Source: Amborella trichopoda (Eukaryota; Streptophyta; Magnoliopsida; Amborellales; Amborellaceae). Taken from it: a DNA stretch of 64,000 nt. The stretch covers positions 827,383-891,382 of the forward strand of contig NW_006496932.1 of the NCBI RefSeq assembly GCF_000471905.2. Reading direction: 5' to 3'. The position numbers were made by a program, and so were the translations under genes. This document shows positions 11,634 through 26,500 of the stretch, piece by piece (position 1 is the first letter of the stretch; each line of letters opens with the position of its first letter). Under the pieces are notes generated by a model. That model had not been told where the DNA came from, ran no database searches, and saw only the letters and a list, made by a program, of their open reading frames with translations.

Positions 11634-14600
11634 ATGCTGAAATCTGCACTTGAGAGGCTCAAAAGTTGCAGGAAACCCCTGTTCCAATACAGGCGATCAA
11701 TGGGTTTTAACACCAACACATTTGAGAAGGTACCCCAAGAGAAGGCTGACTGTGTGGTCATAGGGGCTGGGATTGTTGGGATTGCAGTGGCTAGAGCCCT
11801 GGCCCAAAAGGGAAGGCAAGTCTTAGTAATTGAAGCTGCTTCCACTTTTGGAACAGGAACTAGCTCAAGAAACAGTGAGGTCATTCATGCTGGGATTTAT
11901 TACCCCACTAAATCATTTAAGGTCTGCTCTCTTCTACCATTTTTTTTTTTATCTTCCTTTGTTTGATATGGTTCAATTTCTCCTGAAATTTAGTGTACAT
12001 ACACTAATGTAATTTTTTGTTTTTGTAGCAAAAAACATGTTATAGCAGGTTCAAATTATTCAATTCTTGATTGTTATTCATTGTTTAATGTGTGTTTTTT
12101 TTTGTTAGAAATCATAATGCCTGGAAATTTAATTTGACATTGAAGCTTAATATTTAGTTCCCAAGTTGAATTGGAGTACAATTCACGGTTTTGCTTAAGA
12201 TTAAAACTTGTTCTTTTATTAACTTCCTTGACATTTGAATTAGGTTCATATGCTGGCACTTGACAATATTGCTAGTTTAAGATTGCTATTATATTTCGTT
12301 TTATCTGATTAAAATAGTTCGATCGCTTGCTCACCCATACGATCTCTGCTGTATTTTACCATTTAATTTTGGAATTTAGATTTAAAGTTTGGAATGCAAT
12401 GTCCCTTAAGAAATTTTCTTTGTTTTCTCTCTGTAACTGATCTAGTTTCGGGTAATTTAGGCGCTTTTTTGTGTTCAAGGAAGGGAGTTGTTATACAAGT
12501 ATTGTTCATACCATGAGATTCCACACAAAAGGATTGGAAAACTCATTGTTGCTACTAGGGATTCAGAGGTTCCAAAATTGGAAGCTCTCTTGAAGATTGG
12601 AATAGAGAATGGTGTTGAGGGTCTAAAGATGATAGATGGTGAAGAAGCTATGCAAATGGAACGGGAATTACAATGTATCAAGGCTTTGTGGTCTCCTTGT
12701 ACTGGAATAGTTGATAGCCATTCACTTATGCTCTCTATGGTGGTAATGTACTATTCCTTTGCTCTTTAGGTGGGCTGATTATATAAATCTATAAATGCAT
12801 GGAAATCATGAAAATGGACGGTCCATATAATGCAAGATGTACTATTTTAAGGACTTGAAATCGTTTTTTTCTTCATATCGATACATCCCTATGTTGAGAT
12901 GAATAATTAGATGTTTTTCCAACATCAAAACGGCCTTTTTTGAAGGACTTTGGAGGTGAACCTTAATTCTACTTTTTAAGTTGTCAACCTTACATAAACT
13001 TTTTCCTTCTTTATTTCAAATGTCAATGATCAATAATTGTTTATTTTCCTACAAGGTAATGTGTGAGAAAAATTGGTTATTGTAATCCTTTATAATAGTC
13101 CAATGTGCAGAATCTGTAAGTACTTTCCAAAAAATGGAAACAGGAACATCTTATAATACAACTTACTAGGGAGACTAATATAATTTATGCATTTTTCCAT
13201 TTAATATTGAAAAAATTGGAGCTTTGTCTCACATGTTTCTTTACTCTTTTATTTTGTACCACAGCTCTTATTTACCAAGGAGATGCATACTAATATATGA
13301 ACATGTCATGTACAAAATTGATCTATACACTCAGAAAAAAACAAAATCACAAATAGGACAAAATGCCTATGGAGAGGGTGGTGAGATAACTAGTTCACTC
13401 CTATGTATCCCCTCCTTAGCTAATGAATCTGATATGATTATATCACTTTCATATTTTGCATTCTATCTGTTGTTTTCTATATATTTCTTTTACTAGCTAA
13501 AATTCATATCTTGATCCACAGCAATAACAAATTTTCAGCTTAGTGGATAAATTAGTATGTTCAAGACACTCCAAATACCACATCCTTTTATGTTTTTGTG
13601 AAACTTAAACAAACGATTAAAACATTTAGTCTTGGGTCTTAATTTATAATTTGCAGTAAATGTTTTTTCTAAGATATTTTATTTTTGTTTTAATATTGAG
13701 ATATATTCAACTTTTTTCTTGATTTTCCTCATTTTATTTTGTCTTGTTAATCACGACAAGAAAGAATTTTTCCAAATTATTTCAGTCACTTTCTTTATCA
13801 ACCATGAGAAATGAAAAGGCTTAGTGCCTGTGCGTGTACAAATGCACAAGTAAAACACACATACACATGCATCCATATGTGTTTGACTGGCATAGCTGCA
13901 CGTGTATATGAATAGGCATGCACTCTATGTTGTATGGATAAGTGGTGCCCATGCTGCAAAATGATCATCATTATATTTTCACTCAATTTTAGATTAAATT
14001 CTGGTGAAAAAGCAGTAGTAATAAGCTTCTTCGCCATTTCTTGAAAAATAAAAGTTGAGCTCTATGTATGCAGCTAGACACCCCTCACCATCATCCTGCG
14101 CCGCCCTTCAATTAGGTACCCACATAAATGACTGTGTTTTACATACACATATACATATAAATAGATACATATATACACACACACATACGTATAATATAAG
14201 ATATATATATATATATATAACCCCTTCAATTGGTTCCCTCATAAATGAATGTATTATAAATACATGCATACATACATAAAATGCCTACATGCAAACATAT
14301 ATGTGTGTGTGTGCTTGTGTGCGTGGGTGTCTATAGACACACACACACATATATATATAATTACCAAAAGATTCCCTAACCATAACATGACATTGAATTC
14401 AGGGTGAGGCTGAGAGTTATGGAACAAGCTTTTCTTATAACACTGCTGTTATTGGTGGCCACTCAGACAACAATGGCTTTCATCTGCATGTTGTGGAAAG
14501 CAAAGAACTTGAGAAGTTTGGTGGTGACCATGTTTTGCAACCTCAGTTGATATTAAGTACCAATCTTGTAGTCAACTCAGCTGGATTGAGTGCCCTCTCT

Positions 14601-17600
14601 CTCTCTAGAAGATTTCATGGGCTAAGACATGAGATTACTCCAGCTTCTTATTATGCTCGGGGTTGCTATTTTACTCTATCTGGAATTGGAAAGCCTCCTT
14701 TTAACCATTTAATTTACCCTCTTCCCGAGGATGGTGGAATTGGTGTACATGTGACGCTCGATATGAATGGCCAAGTAAGGTTTGGGCCGGATGTTGAATG
14801 GCTTAAAGATGTGGATGACTTGTCAAGCTTTTTGAACAAGTATAGTTATTCTCCCTTTTCTCGCATTATGGAAGAATTTGCAATAGGATTTAACATCAAA
14901 TGTAACCAGTCATTTGTGTAATTATCTCTCTTATTTCTCTTACAACTGAAGAAACAACAATGAGATTAGGCATTAAATGGAAGTTAAGACTTCTGGTAGA
15001 TACTTCTAGATACTTGCATTCCAACTTTTAGAATTGATTTCCTTATTTTTTGTGAGATTCATTTGGCCTACATGGAATACACCATATTGATCATTTTCAT
15101 AATAATTAACACTACAAAAAGTTCTTATAGAGACTTAGTTTAGATGTGTTACTTGTAGAAGTTCTTATAGAAGTTCTTGATGAGATTCAGTTTAGATGGG
15201 GATCTATTGTTAATAATGGCATCTTTCATTTCATCAATGAACTGGTCTGGCATATAAGAAATCCAAAGAACTATTGTCATAAGGTTTCAGCTGCAAAAAT
15301 TTCAGCAGACTTTTTCATGAGATATATAGGACTTCTGTTAGATATTTTTTCATGATATTCCTCTTTGTTTACAGAGAAACCTTCAGAAACATGTCCTGAA
15401 GGCAGAAATGAATTGCATCTACATGTTTAGAATTGACATGTCAAAACATAATAATGTTCTCCTTCTACTTGTGTTGAGGTGGAAGAGAGTTTTTTTTTTG
15501 GAAAGAGATTCTTTTTGTGGTTTTGGCCCATATTCAAGAGTAGTTTCACAGTCATGATTAGTCCAACTTCCTCTGCTTTGTCTATGTCACTAGATAAGCT
15601 AGTAATTGCATCCCTGGAGAAGCTAACAAATTGCTTATGTGTTAGTTAATGTTGTTTTGTTGATGCAACCTTGGACGGTTATTACGCTCCAGTTAACAAA
15701 GTTATTTTTAACAATTAGAAAGAAAGTGATTCATTGCTGTTGCCTGCTACCAATAAAGAAGTATACTCCAGAGCCACTGGATCTAATGGTGGCATTCAAG
15801 ACTATAGGCTGCCATTGGGAGTGAAATCAGGAGAGGAAGTGCCATAGTGTTTCAATTTTCTTATCCATGTGCAAAATATGTTTTGTTTTAGTTATTGGGC
15901 ATGTATTAGGGGGTCGCCCCCCCCTGCCCCCCCAAAAAAAAACATGGTTAACAGGATTTGTCCAATCGAAAAACTTCCAGATCAGTCACCCCCAACATCA
16001 ATTCCCTGAAAATGATTTGGAGATCAGAAAATGCTCCAAATCAATTCCTCCTCAAAGATTGACTATGAACCTTCCATTCCGGGGACGACTGAACTAGGGT
16101 TTTAAGAGCTTGAAACCTTATTTTTTAGGAATTGTTCACAAGGTGAATAAAAATATATATGAAATATTCTGAAATATTCACATTAAAAAAAAATCCCTTT
16201 AATTATGGTTTTTTGGGGTTAGGCCACTGAATTAGGTGTTTGGGCCAGACCACATAATCTTTCTCCGTAGCTATACACACATGCATATTTATTTTGATAT
16301 GCAGTTGCTCATGTGTGTATGTGGTGCAAGTATTGTCAAGTAAAATTTGCAATATAAGGGAATGAAATGAGCCCTTAGATAAGAGATTCTTGCTCTAAAA
16401 TTGGAGTTGAGAGATGAAAGATAGCCATGCTCAGTTGACAACTAGTTAGAAAATTGCAAATATTGGTTTTTTCTAAAATTTTCTGAAGTTAGATCACTCA
16501 TTTCACTACTAGTAAGACATGTAAAGAAAGTAAAAGATAGGTGTGCTCTCAAGTGAATGCTTGAGTTGCACATTTTTTTTAATTAAGTATTTATCCAATG
16601 ATTAAGTGAAAGAGAGATACATCAAGTTGTGCACATGGGACAGACATACAAAACTTAACTGAAAACCATACTGATGAATATTATTTTGGTTTCTTTACCT
16701 CATCAGCTTCTCCTATCTAGTGAATGCTTTTCTATCGGTCCTAAGTAGAGAATTGTTCCTTTACATATAATTTTGTTGTTGTTGTATGTTCTTTGGTAAT
16801 TGAGAGGCTGTCACTCTTATATTTCAAACTCGATTCTTTCCCTGTAACTTTTGACCATTGTTCATTTTAGTAACACCATCTAACTTCAACGTGCGTATTA
16901 ATGTTGCTCATATGCGAGCAAATACTGGCTGTTCCTTGTAATGCTTCTGATTGTTCCTATGCTTATTTTAGATTTGATTATTCAGTTGATGCCAATCGCG
17001 CGAAAAGATTTTACCCAGAAATAAAAAAATACTATCCTAATTTGAAGGATGGATCTCTAGAGCCAGGATATGCAGGAATAAGGCCAAAGCTATGTGGTCC
17101 TGGGAAACCTCCTACCGACTTTCTTGTACAGGTAATATTTCTGCACTGCCTTCATTATAATAAATGAGTTTTACCTGATTATCTAAGGTTAGGTCTTTTC
17201 TTAGAGTAATCAAATCATATTCAGAGATGTGCCACCATATAGAACAATATGGATAGAAGTATTTTGTGGATAAAGTATTTGGGCCACTCCACTATCAGGA
17301 CATTACCATTTCCTCAATAGTTTGAAATAATTGTCAGCATTGATTCTGTTTTGGTCTAAAAGAAAGGGTTGCCAAAAAGGTAGAAGAAAGAGCAATACAA
17401 AATAGTTGAGTTAAAGAAGTGTAATTGGTTCGGATTTGAAAGAATGGATCTATATATGAGTTTTTCTGTACACGTCTTGGGGGAGCTTGGGTTATATTGT
17501 GAGCTTTCAAGTAAACGAAAGAAGGTTTCAGTTCATAATGTATGTAATCGAATACTAGCCCAATATTAGTACCTTATCTAATGAGCAGGACAGATTTAAA

Positions 17601-17771
17601 AAACTAAGAAGGAATACCTATCAGTGATAGTTTACGTGTTATTGGACTTCCATGCAGGGGGAGGATGTTCATGGCGTTCCTGGTTTGGTGAATTTGTTTG
17701 GGATTGAATCGCCTGGACTAACATCAAGTATGGCGATTGCAGAATATGTCGTTTCAAGGTTTTGTGGATGA
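11634..17771 (+). CDS. L2HGDH: L-2-hydroxyglutarate dehydrogenase, mitochondrial (FAD-dependent)
   Basis: Oxidises L-2-hydroxyglutarate to 2-oxoglutarate, a metabolite-repair step in mitochondria. Coding exons are 11634-11921, 12461-12742, 14403-14839, 16972-17131 and 17658-17771; every intron is GT-AG and the phases join into one 426-residue frame. The first 24 residues are rich in K, R, S and L without acids beyond one, as in a mitochondrial presequence. Residues 41-67 form the FAD-binding fold with GAGIVG at 44-49 and an acidic residue ending beta-2; [11 protein letters not shown] at 77-87 is the family signature. The last exons carry the DAO-superfamily C-terminal segment with [17 protein letters not shown]. 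The first ATG after the CT tract was chosen because it gives the presequence. The donor of intron 1 (AAG/GTCTGC) is weak. Intron 2 and 3 are 1.7 and 2.1 kb. An AATAAA occurs at about 17846. Confidence 0.95.
12743..14402. other. L2HGDH intron 2 with MITE fragment and microsatellites
   Basis: Positions 12775-13009 match the right half of the family 1 repeat (ATGGACGGTCCATATAATG..., ending CATAAACTTTTTCC). From about 14130 to 14365 the sequence is (AT/AC)-rich microsatellite with CATACATA and TATATATA runs just upstream of the acceptor at 14401-14402. No additional exon is needed: the reading frame is continuous across the junction. Confidence 0.6.
14840..16971. other. L2HGDH intron 3, nothing further recognised
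   Basis: AT-rich intron. A C-rich interruption at about 15910-15935 (CCCCCCCTGCCCCCCC) is the only compositional oddity. No coding exon, RNA gene or repeat with clear ends was found. Confidence 0.5.
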
Positions 17772-20539
17772 TTGGCTAGGCCATGAAACTCATTATCTAT
17801 TCTACATTTTTAAGATGCAGTTAAGAGGTCAGCACAATGTCGTAATAATAAAAGGAGACCCTACCCCTAAAGAGAATGTGGGGTAGGTGACATTTACAGA
17901 GGAGTTTCTAGAGCGCCGCACATGGCAAATAGATTCCCTTCTTATAAGGTGGGGATGTGTCTTAAGAATTGTCTCTTTGCAGTTATGTCTAATTTTAAAT
18001 GGTTGTAACTATTGATGAGTGTCATTTGTGAAGAATCATAGCTATTATGTATCTGTGCTTTGTGTAGGGTTGTGACTCTTCAAAGTTTTTGTAACCCATG
18101 GAACTAGTATAGAATGAGTGATGAGTACAATCCATTGCACTGTTTGCCCCTCTTTCTTCTTGCCCTACAGAGAGAGTCCTGGTGCTATTATTTATATGGT
18201 GGAGAACTACCTGAGATGTTCTTTTAACATAGTAAGACCAGACCGGACTGCCCTGTCCATCCGATCATACCCCAAAAGGTGCATGTGAGAGATGATTTTG
18301 TAACATGGTTATCAAAATTGGACCTTACTACCCCATCCAAACCCCCAAAAAAGGCTCCTTGGCTAGTGTGGCCCAAAACAAAAACCGACTTTGGTTAAAA
18401 ATCAGTTGAAATAAATGTTTCACTTGTTTTAATTGGTTGGAATAGCTGCTTTTGACTAATTGAACTGCTTGAAAAAAAAAAAATAGTATTTTTTTTTAAA
18501 TTAATTTTTTTTAAAATACAATTTAACAAGGGTTAAACTAGTTTTAACTAAACTTGACCTCTTACTAATTGAATGATTGAAGAAGCACATAAAAATATTG
18601 AGAGGATGAATGTCAATGAAATAGAGGGAGAAAGAACGATGTCGCGGTAAAAAGAATGTGAATGAAAGGGATGGGAAAAAAATGATGTGAGGTGAATGAA
18701 ATGGATGGAGAAAGAATGTGAATGACAGGGATGGGAAAAAAAGGATGTGAGGTGAATGAAATGGATGGAGAGAACGATGTCAGGAAGGGATGTGTATCAT
18801 AACCGAGTTTGTGTTCAGATCTCTCTCTCATGCCTGGTAAGGATTGTATTGGATGATTATTTCTTGTTAAAAGATTTCATGCTTATGCAAGAGCATAATG
18901 TTCATTTCCTCTTTCGAGTAATACTCAATCTAAGCTTAATTTTAAGACCAGGGGAGTAACCTCTTCAACTCATAGACTGACCTCAATAACATAAATCAAA
19001 AGATTTCGCACCCCGGAATGTGTACATCACTATCTATTTACTCCCTCGGGTACATGTTACCCATACGTTTTTTATCACATGGGGAGAGAATCTTTATAAC
19101 CAATAAATTGCCGCCGGATTGAACAGAGACCATCCAATTTTTTAAAGAGAAATGATCATATAAGACCCTCTCCCACCCATGTGTAGAATCTCAAAAGATA
19201 ACCATTAAATTTGACACGGATCTATAAAAAAGTTATATCCCACACTCAAATGATAACTTTTCTAACGAGTTGTGTCAATTTTAATAGAGATCCTTTGGAA
19301 TCCTACACACATGGATGAGAAAAGATCCTGTAAGATTATTACTCTTCTTGAACTGCTAGATGTAAGTGTCACAAAACTTAAAATTCATACTGTTTTCTTT
19401 CGATAATAATCATCTAATAGTTCTTATGTAGCTCCCAAAATCTGAATAAAATACTCTTTCTACATAGGTGTTTTCCACAAGTAGGCGTGCAATAAATATG
19501 CTTCGACAGGAGCATACTACACATGCTCAGAAAAGAAACTTCTGATGAACTTGAAAAAGAAAATGCCTCATAGATTGTCCGTTGGAGAGTGAAATCTTTA
19601 GAAAACCCTACTTCAATCCTTTTGTTTTAAAAATAAAATAAAATCTAATGATTCTTAAGAGGCTTCTGAAATTCCAGAATGACAAAATCCTTCCAAGTAG
19701 GTCTTCAAAAGTATAGTATACACGCTTTTGTTTATGTTTCATTCAAAGTGCACAAGTCTCTCACTCTCACACACAATAAATGCTTCGCATCCAACCTCAA
19801 AAATTCACCCTAAGCCAAAATTCAAAAGCTAGAATATGCAACCTAAGCTCCTCCATAATAAAAACATATCTTAAATATCTTCAAAGCAAAAAGTTGGGCT
19901 CTCTATCCATGCATTAACTTTTGACAAATAGTAATAAACATCTAGACTGGCAAAGACTGGCTGGGATGGACCACCCAGATCGAACAAAATTGTGTTAAGT
20001 ATATTGAGGTAATCAGAGGCAACAGAGCTAATCTAATTTACCAAACTTATCAGAAGAGACAGAGGGGGGGGTTGGGGGGGGTGAAAATAAATGCATCAAA
20101 ATTTATTCTCCCTATAATTCTCATTAAATTACACATAATTCAGCATTAATCAGGGCCAGTGGTAGCCATGTCGATGTCCATCTTAGATGAACCCTAATCA
20201 CTCTCTGCAGCTGTAGGCAAGGCATGCCATTTTGAATCAGTAAGCCCAATACACTTGTGTGAACTGTTTAAATTATGTGATCTTCATGTCTCAGCAAGCT
20301 GGAGAAAAATAGGCCATTAGCTTCCTCCATTGGGGCAAAGAAAAACAAAAGAATCTCTCTCTCTTTCAATCTAGCATTGAGTCAGAATCCCATTTTGACT
20401 CTCTCTATCACACACACACACAGCATTGAAACTCACCATCAGAACATTCGACCACACTCGTTGACTTATAGGTTAATTGAGAAATAGAGTGACAATCTTT
20501 ATGTCCCTCATGGAAAGAGAGAGACAACATGCATACCTT
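17772..20539. other. Convergent intergenic region between L2HGDH and UTP11
   Basis: Holds the 3' regions of two convergent genes. L2HGDH transcripts probably end between about 17870 and 18140. The middle has a 60-bp tandem repeat and dispersed diverged phrases of the GACCGGAC/GATCCG type. A G-rich tract (GGGGGGGTTGGGGGGGG) occurs at about 20064-20081. No gene is recognised. Confidence 0.5.
18655..18780. repeat. 60-bp tandem repeat, about two copies
   Basis: AATGA(A/C)AGGGATGGGAAAAAAA followed by GATGTGAGGTGAATGAAATGG repeats with an exact 60-bp offset (18661 and 18721), and a degenerate partial unit lies upstream from about 18600. Confidence 0.75.
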
Positions 20540-23500
20540 TCACCGCTTGCGTTCCCGTTCCCATTTGTACACTGGTCTGTCAGTAGGGGAAACGAGCTCA
20601 TGATCCTTGACTCTGCGCTTCTGCCCTTTTTTCTGTTCAAAACAAAATATGATGCTATGAGATCCTTGTTCAGGTGAGCAATTAAAAAAAACCAAAGATC
20701 CCCTCATATTCTTTGATATTTGACAACACACTAAAGATAAATAAAGTACCTTCAGTTCCTTCTGGTAAGCCATCTCCATGTACATTTTCTCTAAATCATA
20801 TGCCCTCTTCTTCCTCGCTGCTAGCTCTTTATAAGATGCTGCTGTTTTTCTGCTTGTGGAAGACAAACCAGTTATCCAAAGCACATCTAACAACATTTAT
20901 AGGAAATGATTTTTAAAAATTGAAGCACAATAACTAAGCAGATCAGAAAGGAAATTGCAAATGTCACCAAATCTTTAAAAGGGTCGCATAGACACTGTAA
21001 AACTAATAATACATCAAATCCATGAATAGGCCGTTCCGGAAGAACAGATCATTTGTTTCATCTGCTCTCAGATTTCGGATATGGCCCATGAAATTTCACA
21101 TCAAACTGGCAAAACTATGAGATTTATTAGTACACTTTCAAATAAAACCCAGAAATCAGTTATTCCAAGGAACTTTTATTAGAAAACCAAGAGTTTCATG
21201 ATCCTTAATGGTGGCAATAAATGTTTTCTCGCAAAGAGTTTCATGATCCTTAATGGTGGCAATAAATGTTTTTTCGCAATTATGTTTAATGCTGATAAAA
21301 GTTCACAAAGAGGAAAAGCCCCCAGAACCAAAGCCATTTGGAGACCCAATCCAGGCTGACATATCCACAGATGCTTTGGCTTCTCATGTATATGTTGGAC
21401 TGTAAGATCCAGGAAATCAAGTACAGTTGGTAACTAAAGTGTTACTTAAAACTCTTCAACACATCCGACTATTCCTTGAGTTTTACAAGTCAATCCAACT
21501 AGTTTTTGTCATCACTAATATGCATGTATATAGCTTAGTTGCTTAGCTCATCCTTCCATCTATCTGGTGATTTTCTCTTTATGTATTGTGTTACCAGCAT
21601 TAATGTAAGTAGCTTTTTTTTTTTCTTTCTCTTTCTGAATTTTGTTGACATTATGTTAGGCAGTTATTAACTGATCTAAAAAGAAAATAAGGCACAGTTA
21701 TTCCATCACCGAGCCTAGCACTTATTTTTAGATTGACTAACGCACACATCCCAGTGAACAGCCTCACTTGGTTTGCTATCTTCTGTTGCCTTTTCCATTA
21801 CTTCTTCTATGTCACTCAGGCAATGTAGTCATTCCCGCTGTTATCCTTTGAAGTTATGACTAGTCCTGGACAACAGCCAAACAATAATCATGCAGATCTG
21901 GATACCTTTTTTAAGGTTTTCGAGGCAAGAGTAATAATACTCTCAGTCTCTAGATAAACAAACCAGGGCCCATCTAAAATGTTGTGAAGGATACATTCTA
22001 AAGGCTACATACTCATGAAGAATACATCTAAATGATTGTTATGTACCACACAAGTATACATCTAACTATTGGTGATGGCTTAGTTTAAAGAAAAACAAGA
22101 AGTGTAAGAGGCAATATTTTTTTCCAATTAATCAAATCATGATTCTGATCTTACATTAGCAATATATGAATACATGTTTGTTTTATAGGTCGCATGTTCC
22201 ACAGAAACAAATTTAACAATCAATTGCTAGTAAATCAATATGGCAAAAACCACAACATGTACCAAATTTGACAATAAAAAACCAACTAGATCATTATTTG
22301 AGTTTATCATATTTGAAGCTACAAGTGCACTACATTATGTTCTAAGATGCACAGATTGAAATACAAGTATTCTATCCGACTCAATGATACATACATTATA
22401 GCGTTATGTATTACACATTGATTCACATATATGCCATATCACGGACATATTGTACATCTTATTTGCAGTTAACAGCATAAAAAAAATGCACATCATCTTA
22501 TTCCTACTACACTTCTAATATTCATATTGTTTTACATTTACAAGTATCCACTAATTATTTCGTGCCATTTCATGTTGACATTGAAATGATAGGTATACAC
22601 AGGTATCTGGGTATCATAGATGTGTTTCATACTTCTTTATACGTTTTGGCCAGCTTACAGACACTCCTTGGTCACTCTTCTGCAACAACCGTCCTTGTAA
22701 TTCTTTAGCTTCATCCCTACAAATAAAAACATAGCAATATACTGTAAGAAAAGTTCAGGTTCAGGATACCAGCAAAGAGTAATTAGCTATACAAATACAC
22801 AGTTCATCGTCACGAATGCAGACCGTGGCATGTGAGCAATAGTAGCAAAAACAGTGCATGAGAAGGACAATTTTTTATACAACAATATTCAAGTAATGGA
22901 ATATAATGGAATACCACATAGAAAATGGAAACTCATCAAATTCCCCTTAAAAGATGCATTATTTAACTTTTCAAATATAATTTTGTCCTTAATTTTTAAA
23001 ATCCCTCAAAGGGGGCAATGCCATAATGGGTCAGTGATGGGTTAGAAAACATTGGAGGGGTTGTTTCCAGTTTTGGCCCTGCATCAATACGAAAGTACTT
23101 TTAGGAAAACCGCCGATATGAGATTGATATCACTTTTGTATACCAAAGATGTTTCCAACTACCAAATATCTCACCCTAAACAATTTCGAGATTTGGTGTT
23201 TTGGAACAATCTTCACTAAGTCAACCCCATGAGATATTGGTGTTTTTAAACACAAATATCTCACAACGTTTTTTTCTTTTTGATGTTATTAACATTGTAT
23301 TCAAGGAAGAGAGAAAAAACAAAGATACAAAACAGCCAGGGGTCACCGAGCATGAGTGTTCTCACAAAGTTACCCCTGAGACATTGGCATCTACGAATAC
23401 CAAAATCTCACAAGGTGTTCACAGTGAATGTTGGTTCAAAATACCAATATTTCACATAGGTAGTTTTCCTTAAGACCACTTTGGTGTCTCACGGTCTAAT

Positions 23501-26500
23501 GAACTTCCCTAAAAAATAATGATTGAAGGATGGTTATTTTCCAAGTATCCTGGAAAAAGATACTTTCAGTCCCTTGGTGCCGAAGTAGTAAAAGTAAACA
23601 AATGACAAATTACATATTCTCACAAGTATTTGTCGATGAACATCAGTATCATGAAAACCCTTCTAATATTCATGCTCACGTAAAAACTAAAATAGATTTA
23701 TGGATTCTTGGTATTTATCACAAACTTCAATCCTTTACTATTGTCTAGTTTAGGTAATCCACGGACCATCCATGGATGATTCATAAGGAAAAGCATAAAT
23801 TTTTCAAAAAATGGTACAAATTAAGAAGGCAAGAGCATGTGGAGGGGTGGGTGGGAGTGCAAGACTTTTTTGAGACCGGCATTTAAAAGAATTTGTACCC
23901 CTTTCTACCAATCATTGCTCATCCAAGCTCCTCAAACGGTAACTTGCCCCTAGCAAGCCTGAGACCATACTCTCCTTTCCTAACAAACTTGCTTTTATGC
24001 CCAAACTTAAATACCAACACTTGATGAAACTATCAACCAACCTTTTCACAGTTACATAACCAAAATAACACATTAAAAAAATAAAAAAATTCCATGTTAC
24101 AAGGACAAGGACACACTGAAATGTGTGCAATATGTTTCTTTTGTTGCAAAAAGAATTGTAATCTCACGTTGAATCAAATCCAGCCAAGTAACATGGAGCC
24201 TCAGCACACTTAGTCACCAGCAGCGTTCAAAACTAACAAAGTCATCTTGGGACACATGTAAGCAGACTTGGCTCAATCAGTCTTACTAGAATCGGCCCAG
24301 TCTCATCATCCACTCTTAATCTTTAAAGAGACGTCGTCAATTTGACTCGATGAGACTGGAATAGAGATCTGGTTAAGTCCCAAGAGGAGTCTTGAGTTAA
24401 AAACATTGGTTAGTACAAACAACCAGGGAACACTCATGAGAGAAAAAGAAGTTGAATGATACAATGTTCCATTAAGAATTGCATCTAAACTACTTTGGGA
24501 TCATTTGATTTGGCAGCTTAGATTGCTACCCAGGTGCAAGGCTCCTGCAACTAAGAAATCACAGCTTGAAACACATTCAACCTATGGCACTCGCCCATGC
24601 CACCCAAAGTCACCACCTTCAAGGAGCTTTCACTGGTGGGTATCCCCTGCAACTTGATCTCAAAAATCTAAACAATTCTATCCATCCTCAAATCTGTGTC
24701 ATTGTAGTGTAGCATTATCCTTACCAGTAGTTTTGCAACCAAGCCCTTCCTTCCCCACAAATATCAACGAAACCTCCTCCAGTACTGGGCCTAGCAACCA
24801 TCATGGCAGCCATACAGTTTGATTCGCAATCTGAGTGTCTGAAGTACACAAGATATACTCTTGACTCAAAATGACACTCACTTCAGCTGAAATTCTTACA
24901 TCATTATTAGACATCTTAACAGCCATCGTAAATACTGCCTACAACAAACTGCAACCAAATGCACTTTGACATATGAAAAATCTAGTATTCCACCACTTTC
25001 GTTAGACTGAATTCATCATAATCTGCCAAAGATATAACAATTGCCATCTTCATATATGCGACCTGGAACCAGACAAGTTTTAATGCACCTATACTAATGC
25101 ATTGCAAGCATAACATCTCCATATCATCCACATCAAACCACTCCTAACCTTTCTTAAAATTTGCAACTCCTGTATTTTATTGCATATATGGCATTCAACA
25201 TCCCGTAATGCATCAACAAACGTAACATTGTTGGAGACAAAAGATTAGAATGACCTATTCTTTAAAACTTCCAAACAAAAGCATAACCCAGATTTCTAGA
25301 AAAGAAAGTAGAACATTAGATCTTACACATGCTCCTGTTCGTAGAATCAATAATAGATGCCAAGTGTGTGAGAAGCCCAAAATAAAACAACTGTGCAACT
25401 TCTCAATTTGACAATCCCATCCTTCTTCTACCACCCCATTCTCCCTCTTCAAGAAAATACTCGTTCTCCATTATCGTACATCAAATAACCTCAACCGCAT
25501 TCCCATATAAATGTTTCAAGTAGCATCTCTCTAACCTTCCATCTATCCTCTCTCCTTCACTTTCAGTGCCCTACATGTGTCATCGTATTTATCATCATGA
25601 ATTGCATTCTACACCAATTTCAGCTAGATTTTCCTTCATTCTTGACCTCCAAAGAAAACCAGTTCGAGACTTTTACCCCTTGCTTTCAGCTCCACCTTGA
25701 TCCACGAACCCCAACAACTTCCTATTCATACTAAACAGATTAAATCATCACCCATCTAAGAATTATTTCTTGAAGATTCCTATAACATTCAGATGCAAAT
25801 TTTTGCAAACAATCCATCCGTAAGCTGTAGAATTCGAAGCAGGCTCTCAAGCTTATCAACTGCCCTCTCCCAACAGTTTACGTGCCATTTGCTTCACCTC
25901 TCATGCGTATTGTTGAGATCAAAGTTAGCAAATGGATACTCCATTAATATCCAATTATAACTCCACCCAAATTTCACACTGCATTGGTTAATAAAAAATG
26001 AATTAAAAACTATTATTTGAAACGTAAGATATATGAACAGCTGTGCAACTTTAGTTAATCTATACAGTTTGATGAACTTTAAAAGAATATTGGACCTCAA
26101 AATGACAACATCATCGTCGTCATCATCATCATCATCAACATAGCCTTTTCCCAACTATTTGGGGTTGGCTACACGAATCTCATTCTGCTCTATCAAGGGT
26201 CATACCCTCAATGAGGCCATAAATCCCCATATCTTTTTCCTCTACCTTCAACCATGTCCTTTTGGGCCTACCTTTACCCTTTTTGAGCCTTCATCTTGAA
26301 CCAACTCCTACCTCCTAACATGTCTCGTATTGGATCTGCACTGCACATGGCCAGACCAACTAAATCCACTTTCTCTCATCTTATCGCCTATTGAAGTCAC
26401 ACCTAAGTTCACTCAAATGTATTCATTTCGAGTTCTATCCCTTCTTTATCTTGAATCAAAACTATGTCGTTCGCGTACAATATACACCATAGTACCTCTT

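Noticed and set aside
11055..11687. Minus-strand open frame of 210 codons with long arginine-glutamate repeats across the gap
   Set aside because: It is an artefact of the (CT)n tract and the Ns; it is antisense to L2HGDH exon 1 and has no homology outside the repeat.
14403..14921. Extension of L2HGDH exon 3 to the stop at 14919-14921
   Set aside because: The conserved protein continues at 16972 after a donor at 14840 (AACAA/GTATAG); reading through would lose the C-terminal domain.
20064..20081. G-rich tract as a G-quadruplex regulator
   Set aside because: Only two long G runs are present, in a convergent intergenic region; four-run architecture is not clear enough to call.
22633..22659. 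Alternative UTP11 donor GTAAGC at about 22658
   Set aside because: Its phase does not join to the next exon in the conserved frame; the GTATGA donor 26 bases later restores [10 protein letters not shown].
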